Shown one piece after another: positions 49,659-57,750 of a stretch of 64,000 nucleotides of DNA. The position numbers and the translations under genes are program-made. Numbering within the stretch: position 1 is the first letter of the stretch; every line of letters begins with the position of its first letter. The DNA comes from Paractinoplanes tereljensis (lineage in GTDB: Bacteria > Actinomycetota > Actinomycetes > Mycobacteriales > Micromonosporaceae). Where the stretch lies: the NCBI RefSeq assembly GCF_016862435.1, contig NZ_BOMY01000021.1, forward strand, positions 1 through 64,000, given 5' to 3'. Under the pieces are notes generated by a model that saw only the letters and a list, made by a program, of their open reading frames with translations, made no database searches and was not told the origin of the DNA.

Positions 49659-51377
49659 ATGGCGCATGATTTCGATGTCGTGATCATCGGGTCGGGTTTC
49701 GGTGGCAGCGTGAGTGCCCTGCGCCTGACGGAGAAGGGCTACCGGGTGGCGGTCCTGGAGGCCGGCCGCCGCTTTGCCGACGACGAGTTCGCCGAGACGT
49801 CCTGGCGGCTGAGCCGATATCTCTACGCACCGGCCCTGCGGTGTTACGGCATCCTGCGGCTCACCCTGCTGCGGCACGCCATGATCATGTCCGGCACCGG
49901 CGTGGGCGGCGGCTCCCTCGGCTACGCCAACACCCTTTACGAGCCGCCCGATGCCTTCTTCGCCGATCCACAGTGGTCTGCCGTCACGGACTGGAAGTCC
50001 GAGCTCGCCCCCGCCTACGACCAGGCCAAACGCATGCTGGGCGTGACAATAAACCCGGTGGAGACGCCCTCCGACCGCGCCTTGCGCGCGGTGGCCCAAG
50101 ACCTGGGAGCAGAGCAGACCTATCGCCGTACGCCGGTGGGCGTCCTGTTCGCGTCCCCCTCCAAGACTGACGTGATCCCCGATCACCCTCATGCGGCCGG
50201 CCGCTCCCAGGAGCGGGGTGTGCCGATCGCGGATCCGTTCTTCGGGGGTGCCGGGCCGGAGCGGCGGGCCTGCACGCTCTGCGGGGCCTGCATGACCGGG
50301 TGCCGGGTGGGCGCCAAGAACACCCTGGTCAAGAACTACCTCTACCTGGCCGAGCAGGCCGGCGCCGAGGTGCGGCCGCTGACCACCGTCACCGATGTGC
50401 GGGCTCTTACGGGTGGGGGCTTCTCCGTCCGTACCCGCAAAACGGGTGGGATCGCCAAGGGTGAGCTGACCGCCGGGCAGGTGATTTTCGCCGCGGGTGC
50501 CCTCGGCACCCAGCGGCTGCTGCACGGGTTGCGGGACCGTGGGCGGCTCCCGCACATCTCTCCTAGGCTGGGCGAGCTGTCCCGGACGAATTCGGAATCC
50601 ATCCTGGGAGCGCGCACCCGCCGGCGCGACGCCGACTTCAGCCGCGGCGTGGCGATCACCTCGTCGATCCACCCGGATCCGAGCACCCACGTCGAGCCGG
50701 TCCGCTACGGCCCGGGCAGCAATCTCCTGGCGTTGCTGGCCACCGTGCTGGTGGACGACACCGGCGGCCGATCGAGGCTGCTGGCCGGCATCCGGCAGCT
50801 CTGGCGGGACCGGAAGGATCTGCGCCTGCTCGCCTCCCCGCGCGGCTGGTCGGAGCAGACCATCGTGGTCCTAGGAATGCAGCCGCTCGACAACTCGATC
50901 ACCCTGCACACGTCACGCGGCCTGTTCGGGCGCCGCCTGCGCAGCCGGCCCGGCGTCGGCGAGCCGAACCCGGTCTGGGTCCCGGCCGCCCACGACGTCG
51001 CGCGCCGGGTCGCCGAGAAGATCGACGGGGTCCCGCTGGGCTCGATGACCGAGCTGATCGGCCGCCCGGTCACCGGGCACTTCATCGGTGGTTGCGCCAT
51101 CGGCGAGGACGCCGCGCGCGGCGTCATAGACCCCTACCACCGGCTGTACGGGCATCCCGGCCTGCACGTGATCGACGGCTCGGCGGTGGCCGCAAACCTG
51201 GGAGTGAACCCGTCCCTGACCATCACCGCGCTGTCGGAACGGGCCCTGTCGATGTGGCCGAACGCCGGCGACGAGGACCCACGCCCCGCGCTCGGCGAGC
51301 CCTACCGGCGGGTCGCCGCGGTGGCACCGCACAAGCCGGTGGTGCCGGCCTTCGCACCCGGCGCCCTGCGTCTGTAA
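49659..51377 (+). CDS. GMC oxidoreductase with ferredoxin-like Cys cluster
   Basis: 572 residues from MAHDFDVVIIGSGFGGSVSALRLTEKGYRVAVLEAG; upstream ATG codons at 49629 and 49644 are alternatives. FAD motif GSGFGG (11-16). MSGTGVGGGSLGYANTLY and the C-terminal GHFIGGCAIGEDAARGVIDPYHRLYGHPGLHVIDGSAV with NPSLTITALSERA match cholesterol-oxidase-like GMC enzymes. Cys205, 208, 211 and 215 form CTLCGACMTGC, resembling an iron-sulfur motif, a feature of one actinobacterial GMC subgroup. Probably oxidises a sterol- or alcohol-type substrate. A hairpin terminator follows. Confidence 0.9.
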   Translation: MAHDFDVVIIGSGFGGSVSALRLTEKGYRVAVLEAGRRFADDEFAETSWRLSRYLYAPALRCYGILRLTLLRHAMIMSGTGVGGGSLGYANTLYEPPDAFFADPQWSAVTDWKSELAPAYDQAKRMLGVTINPVETPSDRALRAVAQDLGAEQTYRRTPVGVLFASPSKTDVIPDHPHAAGRSQERGVPIADPFFGGAGPERRACTLCGACMTGCRVGAKNTLVKNYLYLAEQAGAEVRPLTTVTDVRALTGGGFSVRTRKTGGIAKGELTAGQVIFAAGALGTQRLLHGLRDRGRLPHISPRLGELSRTNSESILGARTRRRDADFSRGVAITSSIHPDPSTHVEPVRYGPGSNLLALLATVLVDDTGGRSRLLAGIRQLWRDRKDLRLLASPRGWSEQTIVVLGMQPLDNSITLHTSRGLFGRRLRSRPGVGEPNPVWVPAAHDVARRVAEKIDGVPLGSMTELIGRPVTGHFIGGCAIGEDAARGVIDPYHRLYGHPGLHVIDGSAVAANLGVNPSLTITALSERALSMWPNAGDEDPRPALGEPYRRVAAVAPHKPVVPAFAPGALRL

Positions 51378-51386
51378 AGGTGCGGG

Positions 51387-51427
51387 GCGCCGGTCCAGGG
51401 CCGGGCTGAATGGTCCTGGACCGGCGC
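51387..51427 (+). terminator. Terminator after the GMC oxidoreductase gene
   Basis: Perfect 13-bp stem GCGCCGGTCCAGG / CCTGGACCGGCGC with a 15-nt loop, 9 bp after the stop codon; pairing extends further with one G-T wobble. It forms a pair with the next hairpin between the convergent genes. Confidence 0.8.
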
Positions 51428-51432
51428 TCCCC

Positions 51433-51459
51433 GGATCGCGAGGGTCCGGCTCGCGATCC
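51433..51459 (-). terminator. Terminator after the pectate lyase gene
   Basis: Perfect 10-bp stem GGATCGCGAG / CTCGCGATCC with a 7-nt loop, 3 bp from the stop of the convergent PL3 gene. Confidence 0.75.
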
Positions 51460-51462
51460 CGT

Positions 51463-52905
51463 CTACTTGAGGGTGATGCCGGTGGCGATGCAGGCGACGC
51501 CGTCCGGGACGTTGCTCGTCTCCGTCGGTTCGCCGCTGGTCACACCCTTGAAGAGGGCGCACACGTTGGTCGCCTTGCCGCCGATGATGGTGGCGTTGGT
51601 GATCGTGGCGGTGTCGCCCAGGTTGGGGTTGATCCCGGCCAGGGTCTTCAGCGGCGCGGTCACCGTGACGTTGGAGATCTGCACCTTGCGGGCGAACTGC
51701 TTCGAACAGTTGCCACACGAGCGGTACAGCTTGCCGATGTCCGAGGCCTGGAAGTTCTTGATGACGAACGTCCCCGGCCCGTTGTGCTGGAACACCTTGT
51801 CCGACGCGTGCATGGCGCCGCCGCCGTCGATGGTCATGGTCTGACTGGCCGAGGTGCCCTTGAAGGTGGCCGCGTCCTCACCCACGTCGAGCCACCACAC
51901 GTTCTTCAGCGTGCAGCTGCCCGCGCAGTGCACCCCGTCGGCCGCCGGCGCCCCGATGATCACGTTGGACAGCGTGGCGCCATCAGCGAGCTGGAACAAC
52001 GGGTCCTGTCCCTCGTCCTGCCCGCCGTCACCGAGGGCGCCGCCGCCGATGAACTCGACGTTCCCACCGTCGAACGTGCCGCTGACGGCCTTGGTCGCGG
52101 TGAGGGTGGTGGTGCCGGTCGCCTTGGGCCAGCTGGTGGCTACCGCGGTGGGCGTGGCGGTGGCGGTGGCGGTCTTTGTCGGGCTCGGCGAAGCCGTGGT
52201 GGGCGCTGCGGTGGTCTTGGTCGGAGTCGGCGATGCGGTAGCCGTGGCCGTCGCGGTCGGCGCCGTGGTCGCCGGGGCGCCGGCCAGCGCGGTCACCGAG
52301 ACGTCGTCGAAGGACGCGGCGGCCGAGGTGGTGATCAGGCCGACCCGGCCCTTGGTCAGCTTGGCCGAGCCGCTGCCGACCTTGGCACCGTCCACATAGC
52401 CGGTCACCGTGCTGCCCGAGACGTCCAGGCGCAGCGTGTGGAAGCCGGTCGCGGCCGAGGCGAGGGTCAGGCTGCCCAGGACGGTAACGGCCGAGCCCTT
52501 GACTTCCTCGAGACGAACCGCGCCCGGCACCAGCACCAGCCGGTCGAACTCGTGAGCGCCACCGGCCCGAGCCGCGATGCCGGCCGTGGCCGCGCTCCCG
52601 CTGAGGGTCACCGCCCGCACCTTGGCGCTGAGCGTGTAGTCGGTCCAGCCGGTGTCCCCCGCGAACTGCCGGGCCAGCGCACTGGCGGCATCGGACTGCC
52701 GCAGAGCCTTGCTGCCGTCGGTAACGACGGCCCAGGAACCCCCGGACTTCGACCAGCCGGCCGTGTCCCCGTCCTCGAAGTTGTCGCTGAGCGACGTACT
52801 GCCGGCAAACGCGGTAGCGGTGATCCCAACCGCCCCGGCCACCACGGCCGCCGTAACGCCAACCAGGACGGCGCGTCGGCGCCCGCCGGTCTTTGCGTGC
52901 TTCAT
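51463..52905 (-). CDS. Secreted PL3 pectate lyase with N-terminal beta-sandwich domain
   Basis: 480 residues from MKHAKTGGRRRAVLVGVTAAVV, with GGAGG upstream. Signal peptide ends near TAFAGSTS. A concanavalin-like domain (about 36-210; LSDNFEDGDTAGWSKSGGSWAVV to GRVGLITTSAAASFDDVSV) is followed by a Thr/Ala/Pro linker and a PL3 beta-helix: VEFIGGGALGDGGQDEGQDPLF, GVHCAGSCTLKNVWWLDVGEDAATFKG, KVFQHNGPGTFVIKNFQASDIGKLYRSCGNC. The VWW-x-DVGEDAAT block is the PL3 hallmark. Cleaves polygalacturonate by beta-elimination, calcium-dependent in the family. Fits the arabinan/galactan enzymes elsewhere in the window. Confidence 0.92.
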   Translation of the reverse strand: MKHAKTGGRRRAVLVGVTAAVVAGAVGITATAFAGSTSLSDNFEDGDTAGWSKSGGSWAVVTDGSKALRQSDAASALARQFAGDTGWTDYTLSAKVRAVTLSGSAATAGIAARAGGAHEFDRLVLVPGAVRLEEVKGSAVTVLGSLTLASAATGFHTLRLDVSGSTVTGYVDGAKVGSGSAKLTKGRVGLITTSAAASFDDVSVTALAGAPATTAPTATATATASPTPTKTTAAPTTASPSPTKTATATATPTAVATSWPKATGTTTLTATKAVSGTFDGGNVEFIGGGALGDGGQDEGQDPLFQLADGATLSNVIIGAPAADGVHCAGSCTLKNVWWLDVGEDAATFKGTSASQTMTIDGGGAMHASDKVFQHNGPGTFVIKNFQASDIGKLYRSCGNCSKQFARKVQISNVTVTAPLKTLAGINPNLGDTATITNATIIGGKATNVCALFKGVTSGEPTETSNVPDGVACIATGITLK

Positions 52906-53121
52906 CGGTGAGTTCCTCCAGATCAACGTCTTCGTGATCTAGTGGTTTGGCCCAGACGAAAGGTTGCCGATTTTCTCCGACTACTTTGTGCTGCCGGGTC
53001 GATGACGTTGCGTGCCGCCGGGCGACGCCGCCGGCCTGCCGCCGATGATCCAGGTGTGCTGATCGGCACTGCGTCGGGTTCAGGAGACCAGCACCTTGGG
53101 CGTGGAGGCCCCGGCTGATCG

Positions 53122-56100
53122 ATGCTGTGTTTGTTCGATTGCGTTCAGTACGGTCGTGAGGTGGGTGGTGGCCAGAACGGATGGCTTCGGCGCGTGTGGT
53201 GGGCGGGCGTGCCCGCGGTGGTGGCCGGTGTCGGAGCGTGGGCGGCACTGGCCGATGACAAGGCCGGCTGGACGGTGGTCTCCGCAGCGGCCGCCGCAGT
53301 GATCGGCGCGTTCGGCCCGACGGTCACGGATCGGTGGGCCTCTCGCCACCGGGAGCGCGAACTGAGAGCACGGCTGGTGGGTGCCATCGCTTCGGCGGCG
53401 TATCCGGGATCGGTGGCCCTGCTGCTGGATCCTCGCGAACATGTGGTCCCGTTCTTCGGCCGTGGCTGGGCGTTACGCCAGTTGGAGACATGGGTGTCCG
53501 ATCGGGACGAATCGGTGGTACGCCTGCTGGTCGGGGCCGGCGGAGTCGGCAAGACCCGATTGGCTTGGCACTTCGCCGAGCGGCTGCACGGCTGGCAGGT
53601 GACGGCCGTGCATCCCGACGCGGAGGCGGAGACTGCCGATCTGATCGCCTCCGGCGTGTTCGGGTCAGGCACGCTGCTGCTTGTGGACTACGCCGAGGCA
53701 CGGGACCGGGCCGGGCTGGCGAAACTCTTGTGCACGGCGTCCCAGGCCAGTGGCGTGCGTCTGTTGCTGCTGGCCCGTACAGCCGGGTTGTGGTGGCAGT
53801 CGCTGTCGGCGGCATACCGGCAGCAGGGGCACCTGGTGGATGCGCTGACCGTGCCGGGCAATGTGCTGGAACTGCCCGCACAGGTGGAGGAACGATCGCC
53901 GGAGCAGATCGTGGCCGAGGCAATCACCGCGTTCGCGGATCGGCTGGGTCGTCCTGCGGTGCCGGCACCAGCCCGGCAGTGGGACGTCGACACCGCGGTA
54001 TTGCGCTTGCACGGCGAGGCATTAGTGGCGGTGCTCGACGGAGGCTACCGGCAAGGTCGGTTCGACGTGCTCGCTGAGGTGCTGCGTCACGAGGCCCGCT
54101 ACTGGCGTGCGACGGCGGCCCGATTCGGGCTTCTGGCCGGTGAGGTGCCCGGTTCCGATCTGGCGCTGCAACAGTTGGCCGGCCTGGCCGCCCTGCTGGG
54201 CGCCCGCGGCGACGAGCAGGTGGCCGGACTGGTACGGCGGGTGCCGTCCCTAGCCGGCGCAGAGGCCGACCTAGCGCAGCGGTACACGACCTGGCTAGCC
54301 CACGTGTATCCGAGAGATCTGTCCGGCGGCGGCCTCGGCAGCGTGCAGCCCGATCTGCTGGCCGAGGCACTGGCCGTGGAAGTGCTTCGGAGTCCGGCCG
54401 CGGGTCGATACACGGAGATCTTCGCGGGCGTCGGCATTGACCAGGCGGTCCGGGCGTTGACGGTGCTGGGGCGGGCCTGCGTGCATCAACCGGATGCGGA
54501 CGCGTTGATCGGTGCCGTGCTGAGCGCGGCGCTGCCTGTGATGGCTGAGGCGGTCATGCAGGTTGCCGTCCAGTTCCCCGGCCGGTTCACACCGCGGCTG
54601 ATCGCCCTGATCGGCACGGCCGACATCGACTGGCCCACCGCTCGGGGCCTGGCGAGCAAGGTGCGGTTTCCATCCCTCGAGCTTGGCCGGCTCGCTGCTG
54701 CGTTGACCGCTCGGATAGTCGCCACTTTTCCGGACGACACCCCCTTGGCCGATCGCGCCTACTGGCATAACGCACACGCTCTATGGCTGGCGGAGACCGG
54801 CTGGCGGCTCGAGGCCGAGGCAGTGAGCCAAGTAGCCGTCAACCTGCGGCGCGAGCTGGCCTCCGGCAACCGTAAGGCTCATCTGCCCGCGTTAGCCCAA
54901 TCAGTGATCAACCACGCGGGTCGGCTGGCGGAGTCAGGCCGACCGACCGAGGCGCTCGCCGTCAGCCAGGAAGCCGTCGACCTCCAGCGGGAATTGACGG
55001 CTGGCAACCGGGCCATCCACCTCGCCAACCTCGGGATGTCACTGAACAACCACGCGGTAGTGCTGGCGGAAGCGGGCCGGCGGGCCGAGGCGCTCACCAT
55101 CAGCGAGGAAGCCGTTGACCTGTATCGAGAGTTGACGTCCGCCGATCGGAATGCCTACTTGCCTTACCTGGCCGCATCGGTGAACAACCACGCCACACGG
55201 CTGGTAGAGGCTGGCCGGGGAGCCGAGGCGATAGCCGCCAGCCAGGAGGCGGTCGACTTCCGGCGGGAGTTGACCACAGTGAACCGCGACGCCTATCTGC
55301 CTGACCTCGCGCTGTCACTGACCAACTATGCTAATCGACTGGCGGGCGCAGGCCGACGAGACGAAGCAATGGCCGCGAGCCAGGAAGCCGTCGATCTGTA
55401 CGGCGCGCTGGCCACTGCCAACCGGGCCGCCTACCTGCCCAATCTGGCCATCTCTCTGATAAACCACGCAAGCCGGCTGGCGGAGACCGGCCGGAAGGCC
55501 GAGGCGATAGCCGCCGACCGGGAGTGCGTCAATTTTCTCCGTGAACTGGCTGCCGCCAACCGGGAGATCTACCTGCCCAAGCTGGCCGCTTTGGTGAGTA
55601 ACCAGGCTCTCCATCTGGCGGACAACGACCTGCAAGCTGAAGCGGCAGCAGCCAGTCAAGAAGCTGTTGATCTCTATCGTGAACTCGCCGAGGTCCACCG
55701 AGACGCCTATCAGGCCCGCCTGGCCGGATCGATCGACAGCTACGCCACCCGGTTGGCGGGCGCGGGCCGACCGGCCGAGGCGCTGCGGACGAGCCGGGAA
55801 GCGGTCGACCTGTTCCGGGAACTGGTCGCTGCCAACGGAGACGTCCACCTTCCCGCGCTGGCCCTGGCGTTGTACAACCATGCGATTTGGCTGGCGGCCG
55901 CGGACCGGCCGGCCGAGGCCCTGGCCACCAACCAGGAGGCCGTCGACCTGCGGCGCGCACTGACCGCCTCCGACCGGGGCACCTATCTACCCACCTTGGC
56001 CACATCGATCTACAACCACGTGATCCGGCTCGCGGAATCGGGCCGACCGACCGAGGCCCTGGTGGCAAGCCAGGAAACCGTCGATCTCTATCGCGAGCTG

Positions 56101-57183
56101 ACCGCTATCAACCGGGACGACTATTCGCATCATCTGGCGGCTTCGCTGAGCAACCACGCCATCCGGTTAGCTCATGCCGATCGCTCGGCCGACGCTCTGG
56201 CCATTAGCCAGGAGGCCGTCGACCGGTATCGGGAACTGACTGACGTCCATCGCGACAAATATCTGACTCACCTGGCGAGGTCGATTTTCAACCACGCGAA
56301 CCGCCTGACGGAAACGGGTCAGCCGGCCGAGTCCGTAGCCGCCGGCCGAGAGGCCGCTGACATGCGGCGAACGTTGGTCGCCGGCGATCGCGCCGCTCAC
56401 CTTCCGGACCTGGCCAAGTCATTGTTCATCCAAGCGAACCGCCTAGCGGCTGCCGACATGCCGGCCGAGGCGTTGTCTGCGAGTCAGGAAGCCGTCGGCC
56501 TCTACCGCGAATTGGCCGACGCCGATCGCGACACTTACCTGCCCCATTTGGCCTCAGCCTGGTACAACCACGCGATCCGGCAAGCCGCAGCCAGCAATCC
56601 GGCCGAAGCCCTGACCGCGAGCCAGGAAGCCGTCGATATCTATCGCAGAGTGGTAGATATCGACCGCACGACCTACCTGCCGTCATTGGCGATGTCGCTG
56701 TACAACCACTCGTTCCGGGAGGCGGAGATGGGCCAAATGGACGAGACCCTGGCTACGAGCCAGGAGGCCCTCGGACTGCGGCGCGAACTGACGGCCGCGA
56801 ACCGCGATGCCTACCTGTCCCAACTAGCCACGTCGGTCTATAACCACTCGATCTGGCTGTCATCGACGGACCAGCCGGCCGCAGCTCTGATCATGGCAAA
56901 GGAAGCAGTCGAGCTTTACCGCGAGCTGGCCACCGTCAACCGCGACGACTATCTCCCTTACCTGGCTGCGTCGCTCTGGAAAATCGGCAGCCTCGCCGTC
57001 ACCACTGGCGAGACCAGCGACCACGTGGTCGCCGTGGCCACCGAGGGCGCCAAATACTTCCACGAACTAGCGGAGCGTGATCCCGACACGTTCACCTCTC
57101 AGCGTGACGGCGCCATGGCAACGCTTGCCGCCCTCCGTGACACCGGCGCCAATAACTCGGATACACAACCTGCAACCGAGTGA
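53122..57183 (+). CDS. Membrane-anchored STAND-type NTPase with about 16 TPR repeats
   Basis: 1353 residues from ATG 53122; a GTG at 53161 (VGGGQNGWLRRVWW) is an alternative, and neither has a clear ribosome site. Two hydrophobic segments (VWWAGVPAVVAGVGAWAALA, about 25-44; WTVVSAAAAAVIGAFGPTV, about 50-68) anchor the N-terminus. P-loop NTPase: LLVGAGGVGKTRLAW (138-145) and Walker B LLLVDYAEA (185-193), with a helical domain to about 555. The rest is tandem 46-residue TPR units carrying a QEAVDLYRELT core and a YLPxLAxSLxNHA core. This layout (sensor repeats on a STAND-like NTPase) is used in bacterial signalling and phage-defence switches; that role is inference. A small membrane protein gene follows. 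Confidence 0.8.
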   Translation: MLCLFDCVQYGREVGGGQNGWLRRVWWAGVPAVVAGVGAWAALADDKAGWTVVSAAAAAVIGAFGPTVTDRWASRHRERELRARLVGAIASAAYPGSVALLLDPREHVVPFFGRGWALRQLETWVSDRDESVVRLLVGAGGVGKTRLAWHFAERLHGWQVTAVHPDAEAETADLIASGVFGSGTLLLVDYAEARDRAGLAKLLCTASQASGVRLLLLARTAGLWWQSLSAAYRQQGHLVDALTVPGNVLELPAQVEERSPEQIVAEAITAFADRLGRPAVPAPARQWDVDTAVLRLHGEALVAVLDGGYRQGRFDVLAEVLRHEARYWRATAARFGLLAGEVPGSDLALQQLAGLAALLGARGDEQVAGLVRRVPSLAGAEADLAQRYTTWLAHVYPRDLSGGGLGSVQPDLLAEALAVEVLRSPAAGRYTEIFAGVGIDQAVRALTVLGRACVHQPDADALIGAVLSAALPVMAEAVMQVAVQFPGRFTPRLIALIGTADIDWPTARGLASKVRFPSLELGRLAAALTARIVATFPDDTPLADRAYWHNAHALWLAETGWRLEAEAVSQVAVNLRRELASGNRKAHLPALAQSVINHAGRLAESGRPTEALAVSQEAVDLQRELTAGNRAIHLANLGMSLNNHAVVLAEAGRRAEALTISEEAVDLYRELTSADRNAYLPYLAASVNNHATRLVEAGRGAEAIAASQEAVDFRRELTTVNRDAYLPDLALSLTNYANRLAGAGRRDEAMAASQEAVDLYGALATANRAAYLPNLAISLINHASRLAETGRKAEAIAADRECVNFLRELAAANREIYLPKLAALVSNQALHLADNDLQAEAAAASQEAVDLYRELAEVHRDAYQARLAGSIDSYATRLAGAGRPAEALRTSREAVDLFRELVAANGDVHLPALALALYNHAIWLAAADRPAEALATNQEAVDLRRALTASDRGTYLPTLATSIYNHVIRLAESGRPTEALVASQETVDLYRELTAINRDDYSHHLAASLSNHAIRLAHADRSADALAISQEAVDRYRELTDVHRDKYLTHLARSIFNHANRLTETGQPAESVAAGREAADMRRTLVAGDRAAHLPDLAKSLFIQANRLAAADMPAEALSASQEAVGLYRELADADRDTYLPHLASAWYNHAIRQAAASNPAEALTASQEAVDIYRRVVDIDRTTYLPSLAMSLYNHSFREAEMGQMDETLATSQEALGLRRELTAANRDAYLSQLATSVYNHSIWLSSTDQPAAALIMAKEAVELYRELATVNRDDYLPYLAASLWKIGSLAVTTGETSDHVVAVATEGAKYFHELAERDPDTFTSQRDGAMATLAALRDTGANNSDTQPATE
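54790..57000 (+). repeat. Tandem 138-bp coding repeats (TPR array)
   Basis: Sixteen consecutive units of 46 codons fill this span inside the STAND gene, with periodic conserved codons for SQEAVDLYRELT and NHA. Units differ at up to half of their positions, so the array is old; the hypervariable positions lie at the start of each unit (AESGRPTEAL, AGAGRRDEAM, AAADRPAEAL, AHADRSADAL), a plausible ligand surface. A final degenerate unit (TTGETSDHVVAVATEGAKYFHELAERDP) caps it. Confidence 0.85.
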
Positions 57184-57280
57184 CAGAGCCCGCTCGCATA
57201 CCAGACCTCGATCGACAAATTCCCAAGGCCTTCGCTTTGTGCAATGATTCAAACACTCAGGGTGAGACGAGGTTTCGATC

Positions 57281-57538
57281 ATGAGCATGGCGATATCGGC
57301 AGCTCGAGCAAACAAGAAGTACCAGACCATCCTCAGCGAAAGCACATCTCCCGAGGAGCGAATCTGCGCAGGCATCGGCGCGCTCGCCGGAGCCGCCCTC
57401 GGCGCAGTCGGAGGCGCTAAAGCATCGATTTTGTGCCCGCCCGCCGCGGTTCACGTGACGGCCACTGCAACCACGGGCGGATTCGGTGTCGGCGCTGCGG
57501 CCGGAGCCGGACTTGGGCGGTGGCTGGCCGGCAAGTAA
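57281..57538 (+). CDS. Small glycine-zipper membrane protein
   Basis: 85 residues; ATG with GAGG 8 nt upstream. A short charged N-terminus (ANKKYQTILSESTSPEERI) precedes two Gly/Ala-rich hydrophobic stretches (AGIGALAGAALGAVGGA and GGFGVGAAAGAGLGRWLAGK) with GxxxG spacing, as in glycine-zipper 2TM proteins, which pack in membranes and sometimes form pores. No family could be named. It lies 97 bp after the STAND NTPase on the same strand and is probably co-transcribed, so it could be the membrane-acting partner, but this is only context. Confidence 0.6.
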   Translation: MSMAISAARANKKYQTILSESTSPEERICAGIGALAGAALGAVGGAKASILCPPAAVHVTATATTGGFGVGAAAGAGLGRWLAGK

Positions 57539-57750
57539 GCAGCAACCCACCAGACCCAGGATTGAGGGGCCAGCCTGCCTCAGACACCTATCGGTCCCCG
57601 CGCAGAGGGAGCGGCAGGATCACCACGATCATCGCAGCGCAGGAATCGATCTTCTCCTGGAAAGTTCGCACCCACTGCGGGCCGATTTCAATTGGTTGCC
57701 GTTCTTTAGCAACAATCTTGCGCGGACGGACGGTCGCGTTGAGTGGGCTC
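57539..57750. other. Intergenic region with a weak terminator-like hairpin
   Basis: No gene seen. A relatively AT-rich patch at about 57690-57716 contains ATTGGTTGC and GCAACAAT, which pair with one bulged base around a 9-nt loop. It lies about 35 bp after the histidine kinase stop on the minus strand and may end that transcript or the one from the STAND operon. Confidence 0.35.

Noticed and set aside
53334..54077. 247-codon frame overlapping the STAND gene
   Set aside because: Alternative-frame shadow; the STAND frame carries the P-loop and Walker B motifs.
54790..57000. Possible CRISPR-like or mobile repeat
   Set aside because: The 138-bp period is a multiple of three, in frame, and codes for TPR units throughout.
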